Source: Lycorma delicatula
Taxonomy: Eukaryota; Arthropoda; Insecta; Hemiptera; Fulgoridae
Direction of reading: 5' to 3'
Length of the DNA stretch: 64,000 bases
NCBI RefSeq assembly: GCF_047948215.1
Contig: NC_134465.1
Coordinates: 13,430,522-13,494,521 of the forward strand
The notes beneath the pieces are model-generated. The model saw only the letters and a list, made by a program, of their open reading frames with translations, was not told the origin of the DNA and made no database searches. Below are positions 13,001-23,226 of the stretch, piece after piece. Each line of letters begins with the position of its first letter. Within the stretch, counting starts at the first letter, position 1. Made by a program: the position numbers and the translations under genes.

Positions 13001-14934
13001 TTAACAAAATGAATTGTAACACAACGCATAACTTGACATATAAAAATAAAAAATATAAAATTAAATAAAACATTAAGTCTAACGTTCATCCGGACTAAGA
13101 GTATGACGTGACCGCCTTGGATGAGATTCGAGCGCCGAAACTATGAGTAACACTAATTATCCATCCAGACAAAATGAAAAATGTGACTGCACTGTGTAGG
13201 ATTCTAACGTAGAATGCTAGTACGGCTTAACTTTCCGGTTAGCGCTAGCACCCACTAGATCGCAGCACTGGATTGCTCGATGTGGAACTGAACAGATACT
13301 TAATACAAAAAATACTCTGATAGTTAATACAAGATAAATTAGATCTGTATTTTGTTTGGTTATTAACTGTGTTCTTGACCTTATTTAAAAATGATTTGTA
13401 TGACACATCCCATTTTAATTGTGTATATATACACAATGTATATTTATCTTCATTAACATAACTTATAAGAGCAAATTGTCTAATAAAGCGCTAAATGAAA
13501 ATAAATTGCTAATCATTATTTCCCTTATTCCTAACATTGTTTGTATCTAGAAACCGATTCATATAGATCTGTTATATTTGGTATAATTAATTTACAAAAC
13601 TAATCTTTGCATTGTTTGTTTATAAAAAAAGCAAAGTTTTATATATAATCCATAGAGAAAAATTATATTAATAAATCAGATAACAATAAAATAGCTTTGA
13701 TTGAGATAAGGTATTATGTTATATGCATAAATATTATCATAAAAAGAACACAGTAAAAGACAATCAATTCTTTAAATCAATTTAAATTTCTTCTTGAATG
13801 TATAGCAATATTCATGAAATTTGTTGTTCCTTACAAACCATGATGTTTCTGTTATGCTCCTAAGTATTTTATTATGAAACCGCTGGATAATTCCAACATT
13901 GCTTTTACTTGATGTTCCCCGGCATGTACAATTGTTCTTGCCGGCCGTAATAAAAGGATTTATTGACAATGTTTTACTTATGTGTGAGTCAAATAAGATA
14001 GCAGATTATCACAAATCGATGGATTCCGAAAAGTACACGAAACGGTTACAAGATAAGTGTATTCCCTACTTGTCACCTCGATCGGTCATTGTACTAGGAT
14101 AACGCATCGTATCACCATTCTGCTACAAAAGCGGCTAAATTATAACTTTAACAGCGGTTTGATAAAATGGTTAGCCGAACGATGAATTAATTGTTCTCCT
14201 GATATGACGAAGACTGAATTATACGATATAAAATTACAGAAAGAAAATCAAAATAAATTTTTTTGGATGATATTTTTGAAAATCGCGTAGAACATTATAT
14301 ATCCAAGCTATTGAAACGATTTGGAGTCAAATAGCTAAAACATGTCAGACGTTCTTAAATTAGCCGAAGAGGAATTTCATAAAGTGTCCGAAGCTAAGCG
14401 GAACAGTGTCTGCAAGCATGTTGTAAACGTTGAAAAATCTACATTGAAGATGAACATTTATATGATGTACACATTGACAATTTTGTGATAAATGTGAATT
14501 CAGGATCGTATACAATCTCTTTAGAATTTGTCGACAACATTGACTTCGGAATTTGTGAGCTACAGCGAGTAGAAAAAATAATTATTTAAAGTACTTTAAA
14601 ATAATATTAATCGGGATACTAAATGCTAGCAGTTTTTTGTACCGGTAAGTATATTTATAACTATCAGCGTGTAAGTAAAGTCTCAAGTTTGCATTAGGTA
14701 ATTTTTTTAATGTTATTACGCAACAAGTAAATGATACTGTAAAAAACGAGTAACCGAATACTGTGTACAGAATGACGAGTAAAAATATTGTTATAGATTC
14801 ACGTAGCGATTATTTATTTTTTAATAATGTGATTTATTAAACGATTTAAAAAATTACTTTAATTGATTTTGTAATTTTGTTTTCAGGTATGAGAGTATGG
14901 TCAGATCCGTTCGACAGAAAGTAATTATGTAATT
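10019..14934 (+). CDS. SMIM20: small integral membrane protein 20 (MITRAC7) homologue
   Basis: Three exons, 10019-10133, 11109-11165 and 14887-14934, join in phase (TAC A|GTAAGC, TTTCAG|AA; GGA G|GTATGG, TTTCAG|GT) to give 69 codons. Residues 6-31 form one membrane segment (YYAALLGGCTGVLGVVF), followed by YPIFIYPMMHVDEYKKIQEY, then RRGIKQEEIQPGG and the C-terminus MRVWSDPFDRK. The FYPI, PLM-like, EYKK, GI.QE.IQP.G and VWSDPF..K pattern is that of vertebrate SMIM20/MITRAC7, a mitochondrial inner-membrane protein that binds newly made COX1 during cytochrome c oxidase assembly. The length matches the family. Its 3.7-kb second intron carries two DNA-transposon remnants. A poly(A) signal follows at 14983. 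The identification rests on sequence recalled by eye, but the match extends over the whole protein. Confidence 0.92.
11531..12420 (-). pseudogene. Tc1/mariner-type transposase remnant (DUF4817-like)
   Basis: Minus-strand frames give a broken transposase: KMHPYETVIAQELQKQK (12250-12190), then VLFSDEVQFYLSDSV (about 12140-12095), WSQQDGATAHTT (about 11850-11815), GHLLNFLLTNDIES and STCDFFFVRKLKRKCFSQS, ending CQKITNNFQERLRQCI with NDCQNLSDVV at 11531. SDE, QQDGATAHT and CDFFxxxxLK are landmarks of DDE/D transposases found with an N-terminal DUF4817-type helix-turn-helix. Stops and frameshifts are spread through it. It sits antisense in intron 2 of SMIM20. Confidence 0.8.
13905..14580 (+). pseudogene. 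DDE transposase C-terminal half (family T)
   Basis: A frame at 13905-14100 reads GFIDNVLLMCES, then DYHKSMDSEKYTKRLQ and CIPYLSPRSVIVL. After one extra G at about 14097 it continues DNASYHHSATKAAKL, so the DNASYH catalytic Asp is present in a shifted frame. Later pieces (FENRVEHYISKLLKRFG; VLKLAEEEFHKVSEAK at 14350-14395) fit the end of the same Tc1/mariner-like transposase. The copy lacks the N-terminal half that is present in the related fragment at 16691. It lies in intron 2 of SMIM20, same strand. Confidence 0.65.
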
Positions 14935-14982
14935 TATTGTGTTATGTTACCGGTCATAATGATTAGCGATTATTGATAGTGT

Positions 14983-14988
14983 AATAAA
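14983..14988 (+). promoter_or_regulatory. SMIM20: poly(A) signal of SMIM20
   Basis: AATAAA lies 48 bases after the stop codon and is followed by an A-rich stretch, giving a very short 3' untranslated region. Confidence 0.7.
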
Positions 14989-14989
14989 A

Positions 14990-16540
14990 AAAAATTGCTA
15001 TTAAATGTTTCAATCTCTGTTAATTTATTTGAAGTTAATCCATCTTATTCTTTAACCGACAACAAATTCAGGATCAAATATTGTTTTAGTCCTGACCGTC
15101 TTGATGTAAATGTAATCATAAGATTCCAATTAAATACGCCTGATATGTAAATAAGCAGGATTCTAAACGATTTCGATTGTGTAAATCGATGTAAATTTCA
15201 TAATATTAAAACAAAAAGAAAATAGAATAAGTTATTTGATTTTCACAAAATTATGTTACAAAGGTGATGCGTACCAAAAAGCTGTCCTGATTTTTTTAAA
15301 TAGATGCGAAAAATGAAGTAACTTTATTTTCTTTTTGTTACGAAGGATTTTATAAAGCATTTTTAAAAATAATATTAGTCTTTTAAATAAATTAAAATCT
15401 ACGGTTCACAATGTTTTGCTTATGACCCCTGTACCTCTAGGAAACAGATTAATAATGAATTACTTAAAATGTTATAATTGTAACTGCTATAAAAAAATAT
15501 TTAGAAATGAAGTCTGTTTTATAATTTTTAACCATGTAGTACTGTACAAATGGATTGAAGTACAAGATAAGCCTTTAGTTGGGAAATTTGCTCTATGAGA
15601 TATTTTATTGAAATATAGCATATTTATTTAGTAGTTCAATACTCAAAGTACTCACGGAAAAGATAATGTTGATAACTGTTGTGCAGTATGTTACTGCTTT
15701 TCTTTCTTGTTTAACTTTTGTTGTAATTTATGAATATTTATTTTCATTTTTCAGCAGTATAACTTTCAATGTTTTCAGTGTTGTTTAACACAGTCGTGTT
15801 GAGAGTTTGTTTTTTATTTTTCATAAACAAAATTACCCTCCTGTAAAACAGACATTTTTTCCCACTGAATTTATTGAAAATGATAAACGATTAAGTTCAA
15901 AAGTATCATCGTTTAGAAGATCATTCAAACCGGCGTTTGCAATCCAGATTAGATTTCTCTTATTTTATATAAAGCAAACCATCTACTTAAAATTATAAAA
16001 CATTGAGATTTTTTTCAGTGTTTTAGGAGAGAAAAGAAAGGTAATTATTTCACAGCATACCGAAAACTTAACTAGTCAAACGAAAACTTAACTAGTCAAA
16101 CGATGCATCATCTATTTGTATTTCACACAGACCTACAGTGTAACGCCGGTAACGTTTTTTTATCAATTAACAGTAACCGGCATTTTTCATTGTAGTTGCT
16201 CCAGTGAATCTACAACCTTGTGACGTCACGTGCTGATATTTCATATGTTTTAATGTTTTCCAAAACATTGTTATTGCACATAATTTTTTTTTTCTTTTTT
16301 TGTCCTACAAGCAATACGGGCACCCAAACAATACATTTGTTTTTTTTTGTGTTCAATTGTTTCCACTCGAGTCGATTACACGTATAAACGTGCTTAATGA
16401 CTCGATCTTGTAAACAATAACAATTTCTTAACCGATGTCACTAATGCTCTGATCGGTATTATGTACAGGCCTATAAAAATTTATACATGCAGTTAAATGA
16501 TGATGTCTTCGGTACAATTATGCTTAGTTCTGTCATTCGT
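14990..16540. other. intergenic stretch
   Basis: No gene was recognised. Within it, 16061-16100 is a perfect two-unit tandem repeat and 16141-16185 contains an inverted pair GCCGGT...ACCGGC. Confidence 0.45.
16061..16100 (+). repeat. 20-bp tandem repeat, two units
   Basis: CGAAAACTTAACTAGTCAAA occurs twice with no gap (16061-16080, 16081-16100). Confidence 0.95.
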
Positions 16541-16553
16541 AGTACACAATTTG

Positions 16554-16597
16554 TATATAAAGAAATAAACTTTAATCCAGTTTATATCGTGTTCAGT
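16554..16597 (+). promoter_or_regulatory. possible TATA box and initiator of the transposase fragment
   Basis: TATATAAAG at 16554-16562 is followed by a TCAGT initiator-like motif at 16593-16597, then by the transposase start codon at 16691. The spacing (about 39 bases from TATAAA to the initiator A) is longer than the usual 30, so the pair may be fortuitous. Confidence 0.35.
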
Positions 16598-16690
16598 GAA
16601 GATTTTTGTGTGGTCGTTTTATTTTACAATTGCTAATTGTTTTTCGCAAATATTTTGTAATATATTATTTTTTGTTCGTGTGTTATTAGT

Positions 16691-17285
16691 ATGGCGGAAT
16701 TTAAATTCATAGTTAAGAAAAAACCTAGGAGTCAAGCGCGTGAAATTATCAATAGCGTTTATGATTTTATGAAAAAAGTAGGTAAATTATGTGACGACAA
16801 ACATATAATCGGTATTCAAAAATGTAAAGAAAGAATGCTTCTGCTTGTGGGATATCGAGAACACAGGTTCAAAACCTCAGAAGAGAAAAAAAGACATGAT
16901 TCTTCAGTCAACATCCCATCGTGTTCTTTCAGCACTCTGAAAAAGTATAAACGATGTTCGAAACCTGTCGGTGAACCGGAAAGTTTTGATTTAGATGTAG
17001 TTAACGGTTAATGAATTTCATTCAGAGAAGAATGAATGAACCTACTTTAAAAAAATAAGGTAAGAACTTCAGTCATCTATTGATTTTAAAGGCGGACAAA
17101 GTCGTGGTCTGATGGTACTGCTGAGGGACTTCACGTGCCGATTAATAAAGGTGACCGTTTAATAGTAATTCGTACCGGAGGAGAAATCTGTTTTATTCCA
17201 AACGCATTACCGATTTGGAAAGCCAGTTTGAAAAGCGGCTTCTTAAAGTTACGAAAAACTTCAAATTTACTCGATACGACAACGG
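16691..17285 (+). pseudogene. DDE transposase N-terminal and middle part (family T)
   Basis: A 106-codon frame (16691-17011) begins MAEFKFIVKKKPRSQAREII and has a helix-rich region (INSVYDFMKKVGKL), then a basic linker and SFDLDVV. Frameshifted pieces read NEFHSEKN and LKKIR..., leading to SWSDGTAEGLHVPINKGDRL at about 17100-17160 and IVIRTGGEICFIPNALPIW to about 17220. This is the order expected upstream of the DYH...DNASYH part found at 13905. Similarity stops near 17235, close to the point where the 13905 fragment begins. Both fragments have the same orientation. Confidence 0.65.
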
Positions 17286-17412
17286 TTGCACGTGAAAAAA
17301 GTGTAACGTGTTTAGCATACGACAAGCATCTTCTTACAATTGCAGCAACATTTTGGTCATCCCATGCTGTAAGGGTTGGTCATATCAAAAATTGTTTCGG
17401 ACAAAAGTTTTA

Positions 17413-19150
17413 GGTAATGTTTAGCGGACTAACGACTACTTTAAACCGATTCGATTATTAAGGGAGGTATGATTTTTTTCCTTCGAAACCCTATTTTTCC
17501 ACCCTGTAGGCCAACGGTTGGTGATATCAAAAAATTTTACTTAGTTAGTTTGAGGCCCTTATCCGAAGAATAGTAGGAACTTTAAACGAATTCGATATTT
17601 TACTTAATAAGAAACTTATAGCGATATTTTGTTTTTTTTTCGAAAAAGCCCCTTCTTTCATTTCCATCCCCGTGGTCCGATTTTGGCCGTTAACGCAAAA
17701 TTACAGCAGTTATGTCAGAAAGTGATATATATATATATATAAACTTTTGATCTGACTGTGGTTTTGGGGTCTGGGGGATGTGAAACGCGAAGATGTGTCG
17801 AAATTTTCCGGAAGTCGAATCACGGTACCCGTTTTCTTATGAAATCTACCTAAAACACGCTAACTTATACTTTCGATTAGATTTATGAATGCGCAATCTT
17901 TTTTTAAATAAAAAAACATCCACCTTTACCAAATCAGACAACGGAACCTAAAAGGGGGATTAAGCTTCCGTTCCGATTTTTAATAAATTACCGAACCGTC
18001 TGAAAAATGTTTCTGACAAAAAAAAAATGTTTCTGAAAAATTATTAAATTTTATTTTCATAACAGTATCGCTCTGTCGATTAATTTTTTAAATTTAAAAT
18101 GAACCTAATTTATTTGCATCCCGTTTAAAGTTCACATAAATAAAATAACCTTCAGTGGCTTGTTCTGAATCGTTTAAATATTCTTTAATCTAAATTTAAC
18201 CTTTCGATTGATAATGCCTAAAACAACAGTCGTTTATTATTATTACTTATTTTTATTTATTTAATTTTCTTACGTAAAGTTATGTTTTTGCAGATAATCG
18301 AAATCGACATCCAATTTTAATAAAGAGTTTTGTAAAAACGGCTTTTTGTTGTGTAATCTATCTCGTTTTGCAATTTATTTCAGTAACCGTGTAGGCAGCT
18401 CTTTATTTACATTACGTTATTTAAATAATAACATAATTTAAATCAAATTAATTTACTACATCTGATTTTAAATATTAGAGAAATAAAAAAAAATATTGTA
18501 AAAATCATATGGTATATGTTTATATTTTTACATCCGTGTATTATGGTCTTTTAAAAAACTACCACTCGTATCTAATAAGTATATTATTTTAATAACGAGG
18601 ATTTACTGTCGATATGTTTTTATAGGAAATAGTTATATTTTCATTATGTCATTAAATAGCAAACGGTGAGTTAGCGTATTTTTATATATATTTTTTTAAT
18701 TACTTTTATCTAAGGTTACGGTAAGAGTATTATTACGTAGGAAACGGATATTATTAAACGTAGTTCTTCGGTAATTTAGTTTATAAATAATAAATGCTAT
18801 TATATCAACTACCCCGTTAATTACATTGAATTTTTATGCTGTTATTTACTCTTAATACGCCAAATTTAATTGACAATTTTGTAGTGTATGAAGATGTGAA
18901 AAACATATACTTTATCGGGAGGTGAATTTTCAGTTTCGAAAATATTTGGGAAATAAATGAGATTTTATTATAGAGCCAATTATCAGGAATAATCTGCGTG
19001 CGGTGCCGCCAGTTTGATCGTTTGAACTGAAACGAAGAACCTCTACGATCTATATAGTTCTAGTTGTACCTTCAGATCTCTAAGAAACCGCAGAAGATAA
19101 ATATCATTCGTACGAATGAAGTACGTACCTGGCCGACTCTAATTCTACGG
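17413..19150. other. intergenic stretch
   Basis: Nothing coding was recognised. There is a (TA)n run at 17724-17741, and ATGTTTCTGA is duplicated at about 18006 and 18028. The remainder is unremarkable AT-rich sequence. Confidence 0.4.
17724..17741 (+). repeat. (TA)n microsatellite
   Basis: A short uninterrupted run of about nine TA units. Confidence 0.9.
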
Positions 19151-19694
19151 GGTCAGGAAAAGAAAAGATGAGTTTATCGGAGAACTCTGGAAAACTTCAA
19201 AAACCAAAATTTTTTAAATAAATATTTTAAACGAAATAAACTAAACACAAAGATTATTACGGATGATTTTAATATAAAATCGGTAAAGAAAAAGACGATT
19301 AATAAATCAAAGGAAAATATTCGGCTCGCAAGAGAACAAATATAAAAGAAAAAGACTAACAAGCTTTTAATTTGAAGTCTATGACAAGATTTATAAAGAA
19401 ATTTAAAAGATGAACGACTTTGAGATCCCTAAATCACATGCTAGAAGAATTTCAGATCGATCGTGTCGCAATATTAGGCAAAAATATAAAAGAAATTTTA
19501 CATACTAAAGTAAGAAAAATAAATTTCGATTCGGATCACCATTTAACCAAAATTAAAATCAAACCTATATCTAAGTTCAGCTTAAATAGAATAAATCTAA
19601 CCAAGAAATTTTTAATTCCAAACAAAATACTCGTAGTTTAAAGTGAAGAAATAGAAAAATTCAAAAAACCAAATTTAAGTAATTAAAAAAAATT

Positions 19695-20720
19695 AGTCTA
19701 TAATTTTAAAAAAATTAGGGTTCAAATACAGAGATAGAAGAACAATTGCTAACATGTACAGGAACCAAACAGCAACAGTAACAATTGAAGAACATAAGAA
19801 AGAAGCCGTAATAAGAAAGGGAGTCCGACAAGGATGTTCCCTATCTCCGTTACTTTTTAATCTTTACATGGAACTAGCGGTTAATGATGTTAAAGAACAA
19901 TTTAGATTCGGAGTAACAGTACAAGCTGAAAAGATAAAGATGCTATGATTTGCTGATGATATAGTAATTCTAGCCGAGAGTAAAAAGGATTTAGAAGAAA
20001 CAATGAACGGCATAGATGAAGTCCTACGCAAGAACTATCGCATGTTAAATAAACAAGAACAAAACTAAAGTAATGAAATGTAGTAGAAATAACAAAGATA
20101 GACCGCTGAATGTGAAAATAGGAGGAGAAAAGATTATGGAGGTAGAAGAATTTTGTTATTTGGGAAGTAGAATTACTAAAGATGGACGAAGCAGGAGCTA
20201 TATAAAATGCCGAATAGCACAAGCGAAACGAGCCTTCAGTAAGAAATATAATTTGTTTACATCAAAAATTAATTTAAATGTCAGGAAAAGATTTTTGAAA
20301 GTATGTGTTTGGAGCGTCGCTTTATATGGAAGTGAAACTTGGACGATCGGAGTATCTGAGCAGAAAAGATTAGAAGCTTTTGAAATGCGGTGCTGTAGGA
20401 GAATGTTAAAAATCAGACGGGTGGATAAAGTGAGAAATGAAGAGGTATTGCGGCAAATAGATGAAGAAAGAAGCATTTGGAAAAATATAGTTAAAAGAAG
20501 AGACAGACTTATAGGCCACATACTAAGGCATCCTGGAATAGTTAATATTGGAAGGACAGGTAAAAGGAAAAAATTGTGTAGGCAGGCCACGTTTGGAATA
20601 TGTAAAACAAATTGTTATGGATGTAGGATGTAGAGGGTATACTGAAATGAAACGACTAGCACTAGATAGGGAATCTTGGAGAGTTGCATCAAACCAGTCA
20701 AATGACTGAAGTCTATAATT
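19695..20720. repeat. 11-bp target-site duplication around LINE E copy 2
   Basis: AGTCTATAATT at 19695-19705 and again at 20710-20720 bounds the retroelement. Confidence 0.85.
19706..20709 (+). mobile_element. LINE family E copy 2, 5'-truncated, with target duplication
   Basis: It starts inside the RT (FKYRDRRTIANMYRNQTATV) and runs through GVRQGCSLSPLLFNLYMELA, a stop, FADDIVILAESKKDLEETMN, then a 186-codon frame at 20073-20633 (VEEFCYLGSRITKDGRSRS, LYGSETWTIGVSEQKRLEAF, LIGHILRHPGIV). The 3' end is CAAATGACTGA with no long A tail. AGTCTATAATT flanks it exactly at 19695-19705 and 20710-20720, an 11-bp target-site duplication, so both ends are fixed. It inserted between the endonuclease and linker parts of the family A LINE. 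Confidence 0.85.
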
Positions 20721-21082
20721 AATTGTAACACTTAAAGCAAGTAACAATTAAAAGAAAGTAGTTTTCCTCCTTTTAACGATGGTGCGAACAAGTTTTAGAA
20801 TTAAAACGTACATTTTTGGCTTAAATATAGTTCCATCAACAATCCTCAAGAACAGGATGAAATAGAACGGTACAAACGTAAAAGAATTCCAACGTAATAA
20901 GAACGAAAATTCGAAAAACAAACTACAAAAAGAATAGAAAAGGACTTCTAACAGAAATAATACAAGTGACTTTTATCAAGCTAACAGTCGTCTAATCAAA
21001 CGTTATCGGCCAATTTGCATGAATTTTAAAGAAGCAAAAATTATAAGGAACTTGAAAGCGGTAAAATAAATATAATAATAGG

Positions 21083-23004
21083 TGTTTACGCCGTTTGCGA
21101 AAAGTCGTTTTATTCCAATGAATTCAAGGTTATGGTCGAGTCTTGTAGTTTACAGGCTTGGTAATTTTATTTTGCATTTTTGTAAGGCTTATCTACGTAT
21201 ATTTTTAAAATAGGTTGTTTGGGTTAGTTTTCGATATCAATTTCTCTGTCTCCAGTTTGACTTGCTGACTGCATCATCATATTGGTGTCAACGTATTTCA
21301 TATCTCGCATTATTTACTGCTGTTTGGTTTAAATGTATATATATTAGTCTTAAGTGTTTTTTATTCTCAACAGATTTCAATATTGTCATAGTTCCTAGAA
21401 GTCTATTTCTCTTTGTCTGCCCTGATGTCATTTCTTCAACTTGCGTATTCAGAAATTTATTTTATCAATCTTACGTAATTCTTTAGTGGTCTGCTTGCTT
21501 GTAAATTATTTTTGTTATGTCTTTGTTCCCGAATTCCAAAAGTTTTCTCTAATCGTTCTCATACTAACACTTAGACACTACTCTTGTTGTCAACACACAC
21601 ACACACACACACACTCTCTCTGTCCATTGCTTTGTTCGCTTCCCCTACTTATCACCACGCCAGCTTTGGCCATTATAGTCCTGACTTTCATCCTGTGCGG
21701 ATCCTGGTCCTCCAGACTTTCGTCTTCATACTTTTATAAACTCTGCGGTATTTCTCTGTCGAAATATTCTCTAGTTTTATTCGTCAGTTTTTCGTGATTT
21801 CACAGTTTTCTATGTTCGTCCAGCCTCGTTTCTTTAAGTTATTCTTCAAATTCACTATATTACGTCTCTGTGGAAAGTGTTTCAATCACTACAAATTCTA
21901 TCGACGCCGAATCTTCTCGAGCTGCTGATTACATTTTCATCGATGCAGAATCTCTCCCAACTCGTTGCTACATATTTGAGACGCCACGTCTCACCCCTGT
22001 ATTCCTGATACACCACTGCGGACTACACCCATGATTACTGTATGTATTCATTTACCTTCATTCACGACTCTTGCTAATTTTTGTGTGCTACAGGCAAGTT
22101 TAATTTTCATTATTTATTACGTTAAACAGTTATTTTTTCATTAAAATTTGTGGAACATTCAGTTCATCGTACCTTATGCATTTTCAATCTCAAGTTTGGT
22201 TTAAAAACCATTTATTCACTTAAGTGCAGTCACGACATGTGACTTATATAAGGTTTTGTCATTGTTCACCTGAAACCTATTTTACGTGCTTAATTATTAC
22301 AATTTGTTGTTATTGTATAATTAACTCTATAATTTAATCTTGTAACTTGTTAATCGCCGAGATTATTTCTTTTCTACTCATGAACTGTATTCATATTACT
22401 TCTCTTAAATTAACCTAAGGCAAATTACTCCTGATGTGCAGTTATGTTTTAGGACTTCTTTGTAATTTTATATTTTCAAGAAAGCTTGTTTACTAATATG
22501 AACTCTACTTATATGTTTACTTATTTCAATTTGATTATTGTAATTAACTTTTTTTGTACTAGAATATTATTGTGGCCTTTTTTCTACACTAAACTAGAAT
22601 TGCTAGTTTTAATTATTTAATGCTAAGTTTGATGATGTTCATAAATTAGAAAAGGCCAGTGCCAATTAAGATTTACTGTATTTATTTTTCTAAGTTAATG
22701 ACATTTGTTCATTGCTAATTTTTTCAATATTACAGCATATGTCAGTAATGCAATAGTTTTCCAGTCATGCTATGTTTACTGATGTTATGTTTTTCTAAGT
22801 ATATGTAAATCTCATTTAAATATTATTATTACTCATATGCTGATTTCAGTTGATATTTCTTAAGTGAAATTAAGTTATGTTTATTTCCTAATTTCATTTA
22901 ATTTAAGGTTATGCTTTAATATAAGTTCAGTTGTTTTACATAATTAAAGTCCAATTTCTTTTGGCAAATACGAACTGTGTATTTTTTGTTAACTTTACCC
23001 AACA
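21083..23004 (+). mobile_element. solo-LTR-like insertion with 5-bp target duplication
   Basis: The insert starts TGTTTACGCC and ends TTACCCAACA, that is TG...CA, and is flanked by ATAGG at 21078-21082 and 23005-23009. Removing it and one ATAGG restores the mfd reading frame (ATA ATA ATA GGC ACT CAT). The 1922 bp contain no recognised protein, RT or internal repeat of the ends, so it behaves as a solo long terminal repeat of an LTR retrotransposon. The 5-bp duplication fits BEL/Pao, Copia or Gypsy types. The strand is arbitrary. An (AC)n run lies inside. Confidence 0.75.
21593..21614 (+). repeat. (AC)n microsatellite
   Basis: About 11 AC units followed by a short TC run, inside the LTR-like insertion. 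Confidence 0.95.
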
Positions 23005-23187
23005 ATAGGCACTCATTCTTTATTACACAAAAATAAAAAATCCGTTAATTTGAAATTGTTAATAATCGATGAAGAACAAAATTTCGGTTTCGGTCAAAAA
23101 GAATTTCTTAAATCACTAAAATCCTCTTCCCATGTACTTGCAATGTCGGCAACGCCGATTCCTCGAACTCTGCAAATGTCAATGACC

Positions 23188-23226
23188 GGTTTAAAAGAAC
23201 TTAGTAAATTGGTTTAAAAGAACTTA
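23188..23226 (+). repeat. 16-bp direct repeat at the 3' edge of the mfd fragment
   Basis: GGTTTAAAAGAACTTA occurs at 23188-23203 and 23211-23226. The first copy encodes the last Mfd codons (GLKEL). LINE family A coding sequence resumes directly after the second. It may be a join or slippage scar. Confidence 0.85.

Larger units (their letters stand above)
21030..23205 (+). pseudogene. mfd: bacterial mfd fragment in the insect genome, split by an LTR
   Basis: Two plus-strand pieces, about 21030-21082 and 23010-23205, read as one continuous part of Mfd, the bacterial transcription-repair coupling helicase. The first has KEAKIIRN, a one-base frameshift, then ELESGKINIIIG-like codons. The second continues [48 protein letters not shown] and [16 protein letters not shown] and the ATPIPRTL motif are helicase motifs II and III of Mfd; RecG has DEQHRFG instead. 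Animals have no Mfd. By eye the wording is closest to Rickettsiales, but I could not search. About 250 bp remain of a gene that is normally over 3 kb, so it is non-functional. It lies within the linker-to-RT junction of a LINE copy. Confidence 0.75.

Noticed and set aside
13080..13300. Higher-GC patch that might be a tRNA gene
   Set aside because: No seven-base acceptor stem or GTTCRANTCC box could be found.
21262..21797. Two open frames of 74 and 118 codons within the LTR-like insertion
   Set aside because: They overlap an (AC)n repeat, are hydrophobic and Ser/Leu-rich without any motif, and fit chance frames in pyrimidine-rich LTR sequence.
21030..23205. A live bacterial contig or functional mfd gene
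   Set aside because: Only about 250 bp remain, with a frameshift and an LTR insertion, and insect LINE sequence flanks both sides, so it is a nuclear fossil rather than contaminating bacterial DNA.
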